A stretch of DNA of 64,000 bases from Siphonodentalium dalli (GCA_032622095.1 CP136062.1:137038351-137102350), one strand, 5' to 3'. Positions 1 through 11,778 are shown, counted from the stretch's first letter. The notes: a model not told the origin generated them from the sequence alone. Program-made: numbers and translations.

Positions 1-2044
1 TACTTGAAATTCCGTCTTGAACTACCTTTCTATAAGAGCATCGCATGAAGTCATAACAACCTTAAGCTGATGTTTGGCCCCAAACAAAAACAGCCATTTG
101 CACAGCATGGAACAGAAACAGATCGTTCCGTGTTAGCATATTCCTGATATGGTCGAAATAAAGAGCGTTTATTTCACTTCTGTACAAACAAATTAACACG
201 GCTGGAAAATGGCTGTGGCCATGGGAAGTAATTTTTTGTTTTGGAGTATATGACGCCGGTATATCAACATTTCTTATTTTCAAATTATCGTATACATCCT
301 TCCAAATTAAGTAGACAAAATTTGGAAGCTCAAATGAGCCATGTCTGTATAACTTCAGAATCATCTTTCTTGGAAATTTCAACCGACGCTATATAAGCAG
401 GTAATCTCCGATGTTTGATCTCGATATTTTACCCCAAAATATCCGTGATGTCATGTTTGGTATCGTTGGAAAGAGGAGATCTTCGTGTATAACATATCCA
501 AAAATTCGCTTTGGGGAAAAAATGTTCTACAGTGCCCTGAATACGGACGGGGTGGTCTGACGTAAATTATGAAGGTAAGTATACGATATGTTGTTGCATA
601 GGCATTACACAGTTATGCAAGTTTGTGAAATTGTGGCACGGGAGCGAATATAGTGACACGGACAGAAAATAAAACAATTAAATGGCTGTCAAAATGGCCG
701 CAACTCCAAGGCATGGTACGGCGAAAGCAACATATTGGATAACTAAATAGGAGTGAAAATACGTATTATTAATGTACAAGTATGTTGTTTAGTATCTTTA
801 ACGGTACACATATCATTAAAACATATCCATCTGAAGGATTTTTTGGTCACTGCAACGCAAGTCAAACCGAATGGTTCCCGTTTTTAAAGTTCGGGTTTTC
901 TGCTTATCCAACATCCAACTATCCGGCCAAAATAGATTAAGTTTGGTCATGAAACACATAAAGTAATGTTTCGCCACGCAGTGCATGGTAGTTTCATTTG
1001 GCATTGTGATTAATTATTGAATGTAACACATAAACTGAAGTGCACACCCTTGTGGTCTAATGAATAGTTACATTTATGGAATTTGCTACACTCTCCGTGA
1101 TAATATACATTACATATGTCCCAATGCTTATCATACTGCAAAGAAACACAAAATTGTCTGGTCAGAATGGCGCCACATCTGACAAGACAATTTTGTTCAA
1201 ATTACTTCAGTCCCCACTTTACAACTGGGATATTCTACCACGAAATGCACAATATTAGTTTTCAGTATCGTTTTGTTTGAAAATTTCTTACCAATACCAC
1301 CCACGTAATTATGGTAAATAACAGGGGATTATCGTTTAAAGCTGTTATTTCAGCCTTAAACATTCGTTAAATGTTGTTATTTGTGGTTTTGTGTACAACA
1401 ACTATATGTAACATTAGGAATAAGGGGTAAACGCGGTGATGCCATTGCATAAATCGTAGTACTTTTCGCGTATATGTGGCTTTGGTGAATATAACCAAAT
1501 ATAATTTCTAGCTATAAACAGTCTCAGCCACAGAGTATGTAAACCATATTGGTCAAGATTAGAATTTATTGAAGATAGGCAATGGTACTCTTTTGTGTTT
1601 TGATAAATTGTGTTCATAATATACCACCAAGCATTCTTGTTACAAAAGCGACATATTCGTGTTTTGTCACATGATTCGAGGCAACTATGATTACTATTTT
1701 GAGGCATAGGCAATAGGATCTTCACATTTTACCCAGTATATATGGATATCTCTTGTATTGTTCTATCGCAGTGCATTTTGAAAGGTTTGATGATGTAGAT
1801 ATCAAAATAAAGGATGATCGGTCACATTCACGAGACTGCTCTGACCACATATATTTATGCTTCTAGAATAGATCACAGAGTCAATATATCCATATAAAAT
1901 CGCATTTAACTCTATAACTACACATAAAATCACACGATTCAACATAAAAAGTTCATAACTGCCTCATTGTTCCGTTTCTGGGCGCCCAATAGTCCAGATT
2001 TAAGCGTTGCATGAGATACTGCTTTCGATTGCTCTCTCGGGAGA
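1..2044. other. U1 spacer, candidate upstream promoter and splice donor
   Basis: No gene is supported here. A TATATAAG box lies at 390-397, and a strong splice donor (GAAG|GTAAGTAT) has its GT at 575. Both are kept in all six units, so an alternative first exon of about 150 bp is possible. Open frames on both strands (for example 62-382 minus and 1414-1725 minus) are broken in sister units by indels that are not multiples of three, and they change amino acids freely, so I treat them as chance. A possible acceptor (TTATTTCAG) lies near 1351. Confidence 0.4.
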
Positions 2045-2871
2045 TTGGCTGCGGACACACGTACCACATTAGCGATGGCATAGTTGGTGTGACCATTTAT
2101 TATGGTGGCGTTTGGTGACAGTTGATCGTCATAATTAATAAGCCATAGCAAGCCATGTTGTCCGCTGAGTTTCCGCACAATGAGTCGACACTGGACCAAT
2201 TAGCCCATTGCCTTTCACCAAGGTTGATCTTTACTCATTACGTTTTGCTACATTGTATTCTCTACGATATAATATATAATTGCACGGTCGATCGTCCAGA
2301 ATTGTGGCAATCCCTCATTCGCTCACATATCATGCACGCGGTACGTTTTATAGATATGATCTCAATGCATGTTTATCTACTTATATTAATTTCATGCAGT
2401 TCCCAATTGCGTTTTTTATATTTTGCGACGTTTAGTTTTACGCATAATCATGCGGGCCGATTAAGCTGTGTCATCATTCGACCGTATACATGTGAACGCG
2501 ACATAGCAATTACATACAACTTATTAGAAGGTTTGACTCACTTACATTTGCTGAGAAATTACACGGGCGATTTGATGATAGAAATTGGTTATTCATTAAG
2601 TTATGAAGTGGATTTGTGTGTTAGCATGCAAAATATAACACTGCGTGTTGCGCTAAGATCAACAGCGACAAGACACTCGGGTAGATACATCCTTGAGAGA
2701 TCGACCGCGACGCTAGTAGAGCTTGGTAGACTCATTGTGCGGATATGCAGCGGGCGACATGGTTAGCTATGGCATATTAATTATGACGACCAATTGTCAC
2801 CAAACTCCACCATAATAAATTGTCACATTTACTATGCCATCGCTACCGTGGTACGTGTGTCCGCAGCAATT
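2045..2871. mobile_element. MITE-like inverted-repeat element, U1 copy
   Basis: Two arms of about 145 bp in inverted orientation (about 2045-2187 and 2727-2871) enclose about 540 bp. The outer ends contain GCTGCGGACACACGTACCAC and its complement. Comparing U4 with the empty site in U6 fits a 3-bp target duplication (ATT), which would suit a PIF/Harbinger-type MITE; that family call is tentative. No transposase is present. A 203-aa open frame at 2155-2766 spans arm to arm but is interrupted in the other units, so I do not call it a gene. Confidence 0.6.
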
Positions 2872-3313
2872 GATTAAGGCCCTTACAGACGGCGAAGCGA
2901 GCTATACGAGGGACGCCAGCGATGCGATTGCTTATATTTATAATTGCACTCAGATCTAATGTGTAAGTATAACAACATATATTTGTTTGAAAAATCCAAA
3001 CGCCAAACCAGAACACACGTCATTTTAATTGCAACGCACTAAAGATATATTTGTATTTAAAAAAAAAAACCAAACCCAGTTACGACAAAAATTAAATGGA
3101 TAGGAAACCCTCCATGTGTATTGATCAAATGAGTCCTGACTCAGATCTAAGATGAACCAATTATCGACTCACCCATTTAATTTAGTCATACCAGATATAT
3201 TAGACACATTTCTAAAATATCTGGTCACACTTTGGAATCTAAACTGGAATCGCAATGGTCTTTGTAAAATACTGCTTACATCGTTACATCATGATTGCGT
3301 GTCTGGCGGATGG

Positions 3314-3320
3314 TATAAAT
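3314..3320 (+). promoter_or_regulatory. TATA box of the U1 MATQK gene
   Basis: TATAAAT sits about 360 bp before a conserved splice donor and is preserved in U1-U5. It is the best candidate core promoter for the downstream gene and predicts transcription starting near 3345. It is assigned from sequence only; no transcript is available. Confidence 0.5.
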
Positions 3321-3344
3321 AGTAACATTTACCCACCTTGGAGA

Positions 3345-5009
3345 AAAGACGTGTACCTGCATGCAAATAAAACTATTGACTTCAAAACTGCACCAAACAA
3401 AGTCCGTGAGTGAAAGGCGCCATGACACGCTTACTGTAACAACAACACAATACCGCGTGACAAGCAGTATCTTCCTATTATCTGCTGGTCACGTCTGACT
3501 GTTTTTATTTCATCGACACCTTCGGAAAGATACTTCGGATTTGGGCGTCCACATGATCTAGATTCGCATATATATACGACGGAGATAGAATATATGTACA
3601 TAATCCAAACAAAACCAAAGTACCAAGAAAAACCCACCTCATAATTACACTAGACAATGTTTTGGCAAAAGAAACAGGTATGTTAACATGTAGTGTATAC
3701 TTTATTTATAGATAATTCAAACGAAAGCAAAGACAGGTCCACGTGGCAGTGTAAAAGATTCATATTCCACAAACTAGTTAAAAAAATGATGGCATATAAA
3801 AAGTTTAGCCCACCAAGGCCAAGCGAATAATATGAAAAAGCACACACAAATAACGTCATTTTATTATCACATCATTCTGGGGGGGGGGGGGGGGGGGTAC
3901 GTGTATATATACTATACAGAATTATATACGTGACGATTATTCTATCGTGGTGTAAAATGGAATAGTCTCATAACTGTAAATGTTCTTGTAACTTGTTGAC
4001 TAGGTGAGAACATTAGCTGATAGGTCGGACGTTAGAATAATTTACTAATTGAATCAATCACAAGATCCCTTTTCGGTGTACCGTTATGAGGTGATAACTT
4101 TCTCAGGAAAAGATGGGAGATGTCAAATATACAGTACAATCCAAATAATTAAGTGTTAATATAATAATAAATGGCGTGAACGAAAGCTGTGTAAACAGAT
4201 TAGTATCCCTTCATATATAAAACCAAGAGTATGTCTTCAATGATTATTTCTTCTCAACAGTCGTCCGCAACATTTCGTCTACCAACCTATACATGTAATT
4301 GGATATTCGTGATTCTTAAAATTATTTACGGTAAGTTTAATGAAGATAGTCCTCCCGACAGACTCCAATGCAGACTAACACTTCGCATGTCTGGCCACCC
4401 CATAACTTAATACGTATAAGGAAATCTTAATGTTGTTATTAGGTACTTTTGTGGGTTACAATTCATTTTGAGTTAGTCCGACACAATTTTTCAAAATGAA
4501 TATGGACGTCACTAGAATTGGTAGTCTTTCTATCAGTTGTTGTTTTGCCATATCCATAGTTACGAGTGAGGTCAAGCATGAGCACGCGAGCTCTGCATGT
4601 AACACTCGAACCTATATCACTGACTGACCTGATAGCAACATAATTAGTTACAAAATAATCACGGCAAACAAAAATATACCACATAACTGTGAGTAGCAAT
4701 ATGTTTGAACGGCACTATATTCTATACCACCTTACTATGAGTAGCAATATGTTTGAACGGCACTATATTCTCACAGACTCGCAGTCGTCAATTCTGCGAA
4801 AAGGTTTTTGGACTGTCCGAATACATTTTTTTTACTACTGTAAGCTATTCGTAATTATGATCAGTAGTGGTTCATTATGCGGAAGGTGCTAAGTTGCTCA
4901 TTTCGTAGGACATTGCTTGAATATATGAAAAACCTAAAACACAATATAGCACATTGTCATCTTCTTTTTATGCATTTTAAATAACAGACGTCTTTTATTT
5001 ACCTTTCAG
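3345..5009 (+). other. U1 MATQK gene: leader exons 1-2 and introns
   Basis: Predicted exon 1 is about 3345-3677, ending AAACAG|GTATGT. Intron 1 is 3678-4260 and ends in a pyrimidine-rich TTCTTCTCAACAG. Exon 2 is 4261-4330, exactly 70 bp, ending TTACG|GTAAGT. Intron 2 is 4331-5009 and ends TTTACCTTTCAG. Exon 2 has a stop in the frame that would join the coding exon, so these exons are likely untranslated. Exon 1 holds an open frame ending PTS-stop at about 3642; it has no ATG in U1-U3 but gains one in U4-U6. Intron 1 holds a 19-base G run (3879-3897). Intron 2 holds a 48-bp tandem duplication (4691-4786). Confidence 0.55.
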
Positions 5010-5561
5010 ATGGCCACACAGAAGGTCGTCGACACTTATCTGTCAACGGATATGGGTAGCATCCTAGCATGGACAATAAACGACGACAAAACGGTTGATC
5101 TTCAGCAGAATTACATCAAAGCATTCACACCAAAGAACAAAAAGTCAATCAATGTCTTCAACAAAATAAGGACGATCGAGAAGAAAATAAAGCGAAAGTT
5201 CAATAAAGCGGTCAGGAGGACACCACGCCCACTTTGTTTAGATGATTCCATTGATTGCGACAGTTGTGTTCCTTCCGAGAATACATACACATATCATGAT
5301 CGTGTGGAGACTGTGACATCATCAGAATGTGCACCACTGTACTTAGAAAGAAGGACACCATCTACAGAAACCCTGACATCTACCCCAAAGAAATGTAAAG
5401 GCAAACAGGCAGAAACCAGAGTACATATAGTTCATTGCGACGACAAAACAATGCATAGCCGAAATGTCGACAAAAAGGCGGCAAAGACAAAGATGAAAAA
5501 CTTCACTAAACTTTTCCACACAGAGGAAGAACCGAACGTACAAGTTCTTGCCAATTTATGA
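5010..5561 (+). CDS. Unrecognised basic protein of the MATQK family, U1 copy (183 aa)
   Basis: I do not recognise this family and assign no function. The start is the ATG directly after the acceptor CAG, and it is identical in all six copies. Residues 1-75 are nearly invariant and include a lysine/arginine-rich stretch (about 41-73, with IEKKIKRKF and AVRRTPRP) that could be a nuclear-localisation or nucleic-acid-binding segment. Residues 76-135 are rich in Ser/Thr/Cys and vary between copies. Residues 136-183 are conserved again and end QVLANL. No signal peptide or membrane segment is seen. Length differences from U4-U6 come from two in-frame 3-bp indels, which supports coding. It differs from U2 at one residue (K versus Q near 155). 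Confidence 0.75.
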   Translation: MATQKVVDTYLSTDMGSILAWTINDDKTVDLQQNYIKAFTPKNKKSINVFNKIRTIEKKIKRKFNKAVRRTPRPLCLDDSIDCDSCVPSENTYTYHDRVETVTSSECAPLYLERRTPSTETLTSTPKKCKGKQAETRVHIVHCDDKTMHSRNVDKKAAKTKMKNFTKLFHTEEEPNVQVLANL

Positions 5562-5571
5562 AGCGCCTTAT

Positions 5572-5754
5572 ATGGTCTTGCCAGTTTTCATTTTGAGTGC
5601 TATATATATTTATATAATGGTTGATCTAATTCAACCCTATTGGTTGCCGAATGTTTCTGTTTTACTTGTGCTATTTTGTTGTAATGTTGTTACCGTATGT
5701 GTGTTAACAATAATTGTAAATATATGTTATCCGTCAAATATTAAAGTGCTATGA
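5572..5754 (+). other. Hydrophobic open frame in the U1 3' UTR
   Basis: This 60-codon frame starts at an ATG just after the MATQK stop, in the +1 frame; the open frame itself reaches back into the end of the MATQK coding sequence. It would encode two hydrophobic stretches (starting MVLPVFILSAIYIY and VSVLLVLFCCNVV). It is open in five units and interrupted in U5. Copy-to-copy changes are mostly amino-acid changes (I/R, L/H, C/R), so it is more likely 3' UTR than a gene. Confidence 0.2.
5740..5745 (+). terminator. ATTAAA poly(A) signal, U1 MATQK gene
   Basis: A common variant polyadenylation hexamer 179 bp after the stop codon, present at the matching place in all six units. Confidence 0.55.
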
Positions 5755-5761
5755 AATATCT

Positions 5762-6071
5762 CAAACTTTGAACCTTTTCGCCTACCCGACATGGGCCATT
5801 GTTTATACCCGACGATGATGTTATTCAAGGAGAACTATATATATTGACGCGTGACCATAAAACCGAGTCTTTTCAGGAACAACAGTCGTGAACAACCGGA
5901 AACATGTGTTGGTTGATTGGTGTCATGTGCTTTGTTTCCCGACCAAATTTGATTTATATTGATATTGTAGCAGATCATGTTCAGTTTAAAGCCACTTGGC
6001 AGCTTGCGCTCCAAAGTAACCTAATAATATTCTCTTTTGAATGTTTCCTGGTTTCGAAATAGATCGATAAA
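5762..6071. other. U1 intergenic tail
   Basis: Sequence between the poly(A) signal and the next unit. It contains a TATATATA stretch near 5838. No gene or RNA is recognised. Confidence 0.4.
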
Positions 6072-8116
6072 TACTTGAAGTTCCGTCTTGAACTACCTTT
6101 CTATAAGAGCATTGCATGAAGTCGTAACAACCTTAAGCTGATGTTTGGCCCCAAACAAAAACAGCCATTTGCACCGCATGGAACAGAAACAGATCGTTCC
6201 GTGTTAGCATATTCCTGATATGGTCGAAATAAAGAGCGTTTATTTCACTTCTGTACAAACAAATTAACACGGCTGGAAAATGGCTGTGGCCATGGGAAGT
6301 AATTTTTTTTTTTGGAGTATATGACGCCGGTATATCAACATTTCTTATTTTCAAATTATCGTATACATCCTTCCAAATTAAGTAGACAAAATTTGGAAGC
6401 TCAAATGAGCCATGTCTGTATAACTTCAGAATCATCTTTCTTGGAAATTTCAACCGACGCTCTATATAAGCAGGGAATCTCCGATGTTTGATCTCGATAT
6501 TTTACCCCAAAATATCCGTGATGTCATGTTTGGTATCGTCGGAAAGAGGAGATCTTCGTGTATAACATATCCAAAAATTCGCTTTGGGAAAAAAATGTTC
6601 TACAGTGCCCTGAATACGGACGGGGTGGTCTGACGTAAATTATGAAGGTAAGTATACGATATGTTGTTGCATAGGCATTACACAGTTATGCAAGTTTGTG
6701 AAATTGTGGCACGGGAGCGAATATAGTGACACGGACAGAAAATAAAACAATTAAATGGCTGTCAAAATGGCCGCAACTCCAAGGCATGGTACGGCGAAAG
6801 CAACATATTGGATAACTAAATAGGAGTGAAAATACGTATTATTAATGTACAAGTATGTTGTTTAGTATCTTTAACGATACACATATCATTAAAACAGATC
6901 CATCTGAAGGATTTTTTGGTCACTGCAACGCAAGTAAAACCGAATGGTTCCCGTTTTTAAAGTTCGGGTTTTCTGCTTATCCAACATCCAACTATCCGGC
7001 CAAAATAAATTAAGTTTGGTCATGAAACACATAAAGTAATGTTTCGCCACGCAGTGCATGGTAGTTTCATTTGGCATTGTGATTAATTATTGAATGTAAA
7101 ACATAAACTGAAGTGTACACCCATGTGGTATAAAGACTAGTTACATTTATTGAATTTGCTACACTCTCCGTGATAATATACATTACATATGTCCCAATGC
7201 TTATCATATTGCAAAGAAACACAAAATTGTCTGGTCAGAATGGCGCCACATCTGACAAGACAATTTGGTTCAAATTACTTCAGTCCCCACTTTACAACTG
7301 GGATATACTACCACGAAATGCACAATATTAGTTTTCAGTATCGTTTTGTTTGAAAATATCTTATCAATACCACCCACGTAATTATGGTAAATAACAGGGG
7401 ATTATCGTTTAAAGCTGTTATTTCAGCCTTGAACATTCGTTAAATGTTGTTATTTGTGGTTTTGTGTACAACAACTATATGTAACATTAGGAATAATGGG
7501 TAAACACGGTGATGCTATTGCAGAAATCGTAGTACTTTTCGCGTATATGTGGCTTTGGTGAATATAACTAAATATAATTTCTAGCTATAAACAGTCTCAG
7601 CCACAGAGTATGTAAACCATATTGGTCAAGATTAGAATTTATTGAAGATGGGCTATGTACTCTTTTGTGTTTTGATAAATTGTGTTCATAATATACCACC
7701 AAGCATTCTTGTTACAAAAGCGACATATTCGTGTTTTGTCACCTGATTCGAGGCAACTATGATTACTATTTTGAGGCATAGACAATAGTATCTTCACATT
7801 TTACCCTGTATATATGGATATCTCTTGTATTGTTCTATAGCAGTGCATTTTGAAAGGTTTGATGATGTAGATATCAAAATAAATGATGATCGGTCACATT
7901 CACGAGACTGCTCTGACCACATATATTTATGCTTCTAGAAAAGATCACAGAATCAATATATCCATATAAAATCGCATTTAACTCTATAACTACTCATAAA
8001 ATCACACGATTCAACATCGAAAGTACATACCTGCCTTATTGTTCCGTTTCTGGTCGCCCAAAAGTCCAGATTTAAACGTTGCACGAGATACTGCTTTCGA
8101 TTGCTCTCTCGGGAGA
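6072..8116. other. U2 spacer, candidate upstream promoter and splice donor
   Basis: The TATATAAG box is at 6463-6470 and the donor GT at 6648. No gene is supported. The antisense frame 6133-6453 is the U1 frame with near-identical DNA, and it is split by T-run length changes in U3. Confidence 0.4.
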
Positions 8117-8940
8117 TTGGCTGCGGACACACGTACCACATTAGCGATGGCATAGTTGGTGTGACAATTTATTATGGTGGCGTTTGGTGACAGTTGGTCG
8201 TCATAATTAATAAGCCATAGCAAGCCATGTTGTCCACTGAGTTTCCGCACAATGAGTCGACTGGACCAATTAACCCATTGCCTTTCACCAAGGTTGATCT
8301 CTACTCATTACGTTTTGCTACCTTGTATTCTCTACGATATAATATATAATTGCACGGTCGATCGTCCAGAATTGTGGCAATCCCTCATTCACTCACATAT
8401 CATGCACGCGGTACGTTTTATTGATATGATCTCAATGCATGTTTATCTACTTATATTAATTTCATGCAGTTCCCAATTGCGTTTTTTATATTTTGCGACG
8501 TTTAGTTTTACGCATAATCATGCAGGCCGATTAAGCTGTGTCACCATTCGACCGTACATGTGAACACGACATAGCAATTACATACAACTGATTACAAGGT
8601 TTGACTCACTTACATTTGCTGATAAATTACACGGGCGATTTGATGATAGAAATTGGTTATTCATTAAGTTATGAAGTGGACTTGTGTGTTAGCATGCAAA
8701 ATATAACACTGCGTGTTGAGCTAAGATCAACAGCGACAAGACACTCGGGTAGATACATCCTTGAGAGATCGACCGCGACGCTGGTTGAGCTTGGTAGACT
8801 CATTGTGCGGATATGCAGCGGGCGACATGGTTAGCTATGGCATATTAATTATGACGACAAATTGTCACCAAACTCCACAATAATAAATTGTCACAGTTAC
8901 TATGCCATCGCTACTGTGGTACGTGTGTCCGCAGCAATTG
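8117..8940. mobile_element. MITE-like inverted-repeat element, U2 copy
   Basis: Same arms and termini as in U1 (left end TTGGCTGCGG, right end CCGCAGCAATTG). The internal frame seen in U1 is broken here into 8252-8563 and 8601-8834, which argues against a protein product. Confidence 0.6.
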
Positions 8941-9386
8941 ATTAAGGCCCTTACAGACGGCGAAGCGAGCTATACGAGGGACGCCAGCGATGCGATTGCT
9001 TATATTTAGAATTGCACTCAGATCTAATGTGTAAGTATAACAACATATATTTGTTTGAAAAATCCAAACGCCAAACCAGAACACACGTCATTTTAATTGC
9101 AACGCACTAAAGATATATTTGTATTTAAAAAAAAAAAAAAAAAAAAACCCAGTTACGACAAAAATTAAATGGATAGGAAACCCTCCATGTGTATTGATCA
9201 AATGAGTCCTGACTCAGATCTAAAATGAACCAATTATCGACTCACGCATTTAATTTTGTCATACCAGATATATTAGACACATTTCTAAAATATCTGGTCA
9301 CACTTTGGAATCTAAACTGGAATCGCAATGGTCTTTGTAAAATACTGCTTACATCGTTACATCATGATTGCGTGTCTGGCGGATGG

Positions 9387-9393
9387 TATAAAT
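9387..9393 (+). promoter_or_regulatory. TATA box of the U2 MATQK gene
   Basis: TATAAAT at the position equivalent to U1, followed by the same leader. Confidence 0.5.
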
Positions 9394-9417
9394 AGTAACA
9401 TTTACCCACCTTGGAGA

Positions 9418-11042
9418 AAAGACGTGTACCTGCATGCAAATAAAACTATTGACTTCAAAACTGCACCAAACAAAGTCCGTGAGTGAAAGGCGCCATGACA
9501 CGCTTACTGTAACAACAACACAATACCGCGTGACAAGCAGTATCTTCTTATTATCTGCTGGTCGCTTCTGACTGTTTTTATTTCATCGACACCTTCGGAA
9601 AGATACTTCGGATTTGGGCGTCCACATGATCTAGATTCGCATATATATACGACGGAGATAGAATATATGGACATAATCCAAACAGAACCAAAGTACCAAG
9701 AAAAACCCACCTCATAAATACACTATAGACAATGTTTTGGCAAAAGAAACAGGTATGTTTACATGCATTTAGTGTATAATTTCTATATAGATAATGCACA
9801 TGACTTGACACCAAACTAGTTACAAAAAATGATCGCATGTTTAGCCCACCAAGCGATCGAAATGAAAAAGCACACACAAATAGCGTCATTTTATCCGGCA
9901 TCACATCATTCTGGGGGATCACGTATATATATATACTATGAAGAATTATATACGTGACGAGTATGCTAACGTGGTGTAAATTGGAATTGTCTCATAACTG
10001 TAAATGTTCTTGTAACATGTTGACTATCAACGAGGTGACAATATTAGCTGATAGGTCGGACGTAGTAATAGTTTACTAATTGAATCAATCACAAGATCCC
10101 TTTTCGGTGTACCGTTATGAGGTGATAACTTTCTCAGGAAAAGATTGGAGATGTCAAGTGTACAGCACAATCCAAATAATTAAGTGTTAATATAATAATA
10201 AATGTCGCGAACGAAAGGTGTGCAAACAGATTAGTATCCCTTCATATATAAAACCAAGAGTATGTCTTCAATGATTATTTCTTCTCAACAGTCGTCCGCA
10301 AAATTTCGTCTACCAACCTATACATGTAATTGGATATTCGTGATTCTTAAAATTATTTACGGTAAGTTTAATGAAAACAGTCCTCCCGACAGACTCCAAT
10401 GCAGACTAACACTTCGCATGTCTGGCCACCCCATAACTTAATACGTATAAGGAAATCTTAATGTTGTTATTCAGTACTTTTGTCGGTTACAATTCATTTT
10501 GAGTTAGTCCGACCAATTTTTCAAAATGAATATGGACGTCACTAGAATTGGTAGTCTTTCTATCAGTTGTTGTTTTGCCATATCCATAGTTACGAGTGAG
10601 GTCAAGCATGAGCACGCGAGCTCTGCATGTAATACTCGAACCTATATCACTGACTGACCCGATAGCAACATAATTAGTTACAAAATAATCACGGCAAACA
10701 AAAATATACCACCTTACTGTGAGTAACAATATGTTTGAACGGCACTATATTCTATACCACCTTACTATGAGTAGCAATATGTTTGAACGGCACTATATTC
10801 TCACAGACTCGCAGTCGTCAATTCTGCGAAAAGGTTTTTGGACTGTCCGAATACATTTTTTTACTACTATAAGCTATTCGTAATTATGATCAGTAGTGGT
10901 TCATTATGATGAAGGTGCTAAGTTGCTCATTTCGTAGGACATTGCTTGAATATATGAAAAACCCAAAACACAATATATATAGCACATTGTCATCTTCTTT
11001 TTATGCATTTTAAATAACAGACGTCTTTTATTTACCTTTCAG
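9418..11042 (+). other. U2 MATQK gene: leader exons 1-2 and introns
   Basis: Exon 1 is about 9418-9752 (donor GTATGT at 9753). Exon 2 is 10292-10361, 70 bp (donor GTAAGT at 10362). The acceptor CAG abuts the ATG at 11043. Intron 2 has the 48-bp duplication at 10721-10816. Confidence 0.55.
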
Positions 11043-11594
11043 ATGGCCACACAGAAGGTCGTCGACACTTATCTGTCAACGGATATGGGTAGCATCCTAG
11101 CATGGACAATAAACGACGACAAAACGGTTGATCTTCAGCAGAATTACATCAAAGCATTCACACCAAAGAACAAAAAGTCAATCAATGTCTTCAACAAAAT
11201 AAGGACGATCGAGAAGAAAATAAAGCGAAAGTTCAATAAAGCGGTCAGGAGGACACCACGCCCACTTTGTTTAGATGATTCCATTGATTGCGACAGTTGT
11301 GTTCCTTCCGAGAATACATACACATATCATGATCGTGTGGAGACTGTGACATCATCAGAATGTGCACCACTGTACTTAGAAAGAAGGACACCATCTACAG
11401 AAACCCTGACATCTACCCCAAAGAAATGTAAAGGCAAACAGGCAGAAACCAGAGTACATATAGTTCATTGCGACGACAAAACAATGCATAGCCGAAATGT
11501 CGACAAACAGGCGGCAAAGACAAAGATGAAAAACTTCACTAAACTTTTCCACACAGAGGAGGAACCGAACGTACAAGTTCTTGCCAATTTATGA
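11043..11594 (+). CDS. Unrecognised basic protein of the MATQK family, U2 copy (183 aa)
   Basis: Intact copy, 182 of 183 residues identical to U1. The sole replacement is K to Q in the DKKAAK/DKQAAK segment near residue 155, and a nearby GAA/GAG change is silent. The DNA is so close to U1 that recent duplication or gene conversion is likely. Signals are the same as in U1: the acceptor abuts the ATG and an ATTAAA lies downstream. Function unknown. Confidence 0.75.
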   Translation: MATQKVVDTYLSTDMGSILAWTINDDKTVDLQQNYIKAFTPKNKKSINVFNKIRTIEKKIKRKFNKAVRRTPRPLCLDDSIDCDSCVPSENTYTYHDRVETVTSSECAPLYLERRTPSTETLTSTPKKCKGKQAETRVHIVHCDDKTMHSRNVDKQAAKTKMKNFTKLFHTEEEPNVQVLANL

Positions 11595-11772
11595 AGCGCC
11601 TTATATGGTCTTGCCAGTTTTCATTTTGAGTGCTATATATATTTATATAATGGTTGATCTAATTCAACCCTATTGGTTGCCGAATGTTTCTGTTTTACTT
11701 GTGCTATTTTGTTGTAATGTTGTTACCGTATGTGTGTTAACAATAATTGTAAATATATGTTATCCGTCAAAT

Positions 11773-11778
11773 ATTAAA
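11773..11778 (+). terminator. ATTAAA poly(A) signal, U2 MATQK gene
   Basis: Same context as in U1, 179 bp after the stop. Confidence 0.55.

Larger units (their letters stand above)
1..6071 (+). repeat. Tandem array unit U1 (6.07 kb)
   Basis: First visible unit of a direct tandem array. Position 1 matches 6072, 12105, 41350, 48198 and 54941, and the similarity then runs through the whole unit. The phase chosen for the unit start is arbitrary, set by the window edge. U1 and U2 are about 98-99% alike by eye. U1 has all parts: spacer, MITE-like inverted-repeat element, leader exons, coding exon and poly(A) signal. Confidence 0.9.

Noticed and set aside
62-382. 106-codon minus-strand frame repeated in several units
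   Set aside because: It is split in U3-U5 by T-run length changes and shows no protective codon pattern; likely a chance frame in spacer.
1414-1725. 103-codon minus-strand frame shared by U1 and U6
   Set aside because: About 17 of 94 compared residues differ where the DNA is about 93% alike, and U2-U5 carry frame-breaking indels; no sign of coding constraint.
2155-2766. 203-codon frame between the inverted arms of the U1 MITE-like element
   Set aside because: Broken or shortened in all other units; no transposase motif; the ends lie in the inverted arms.
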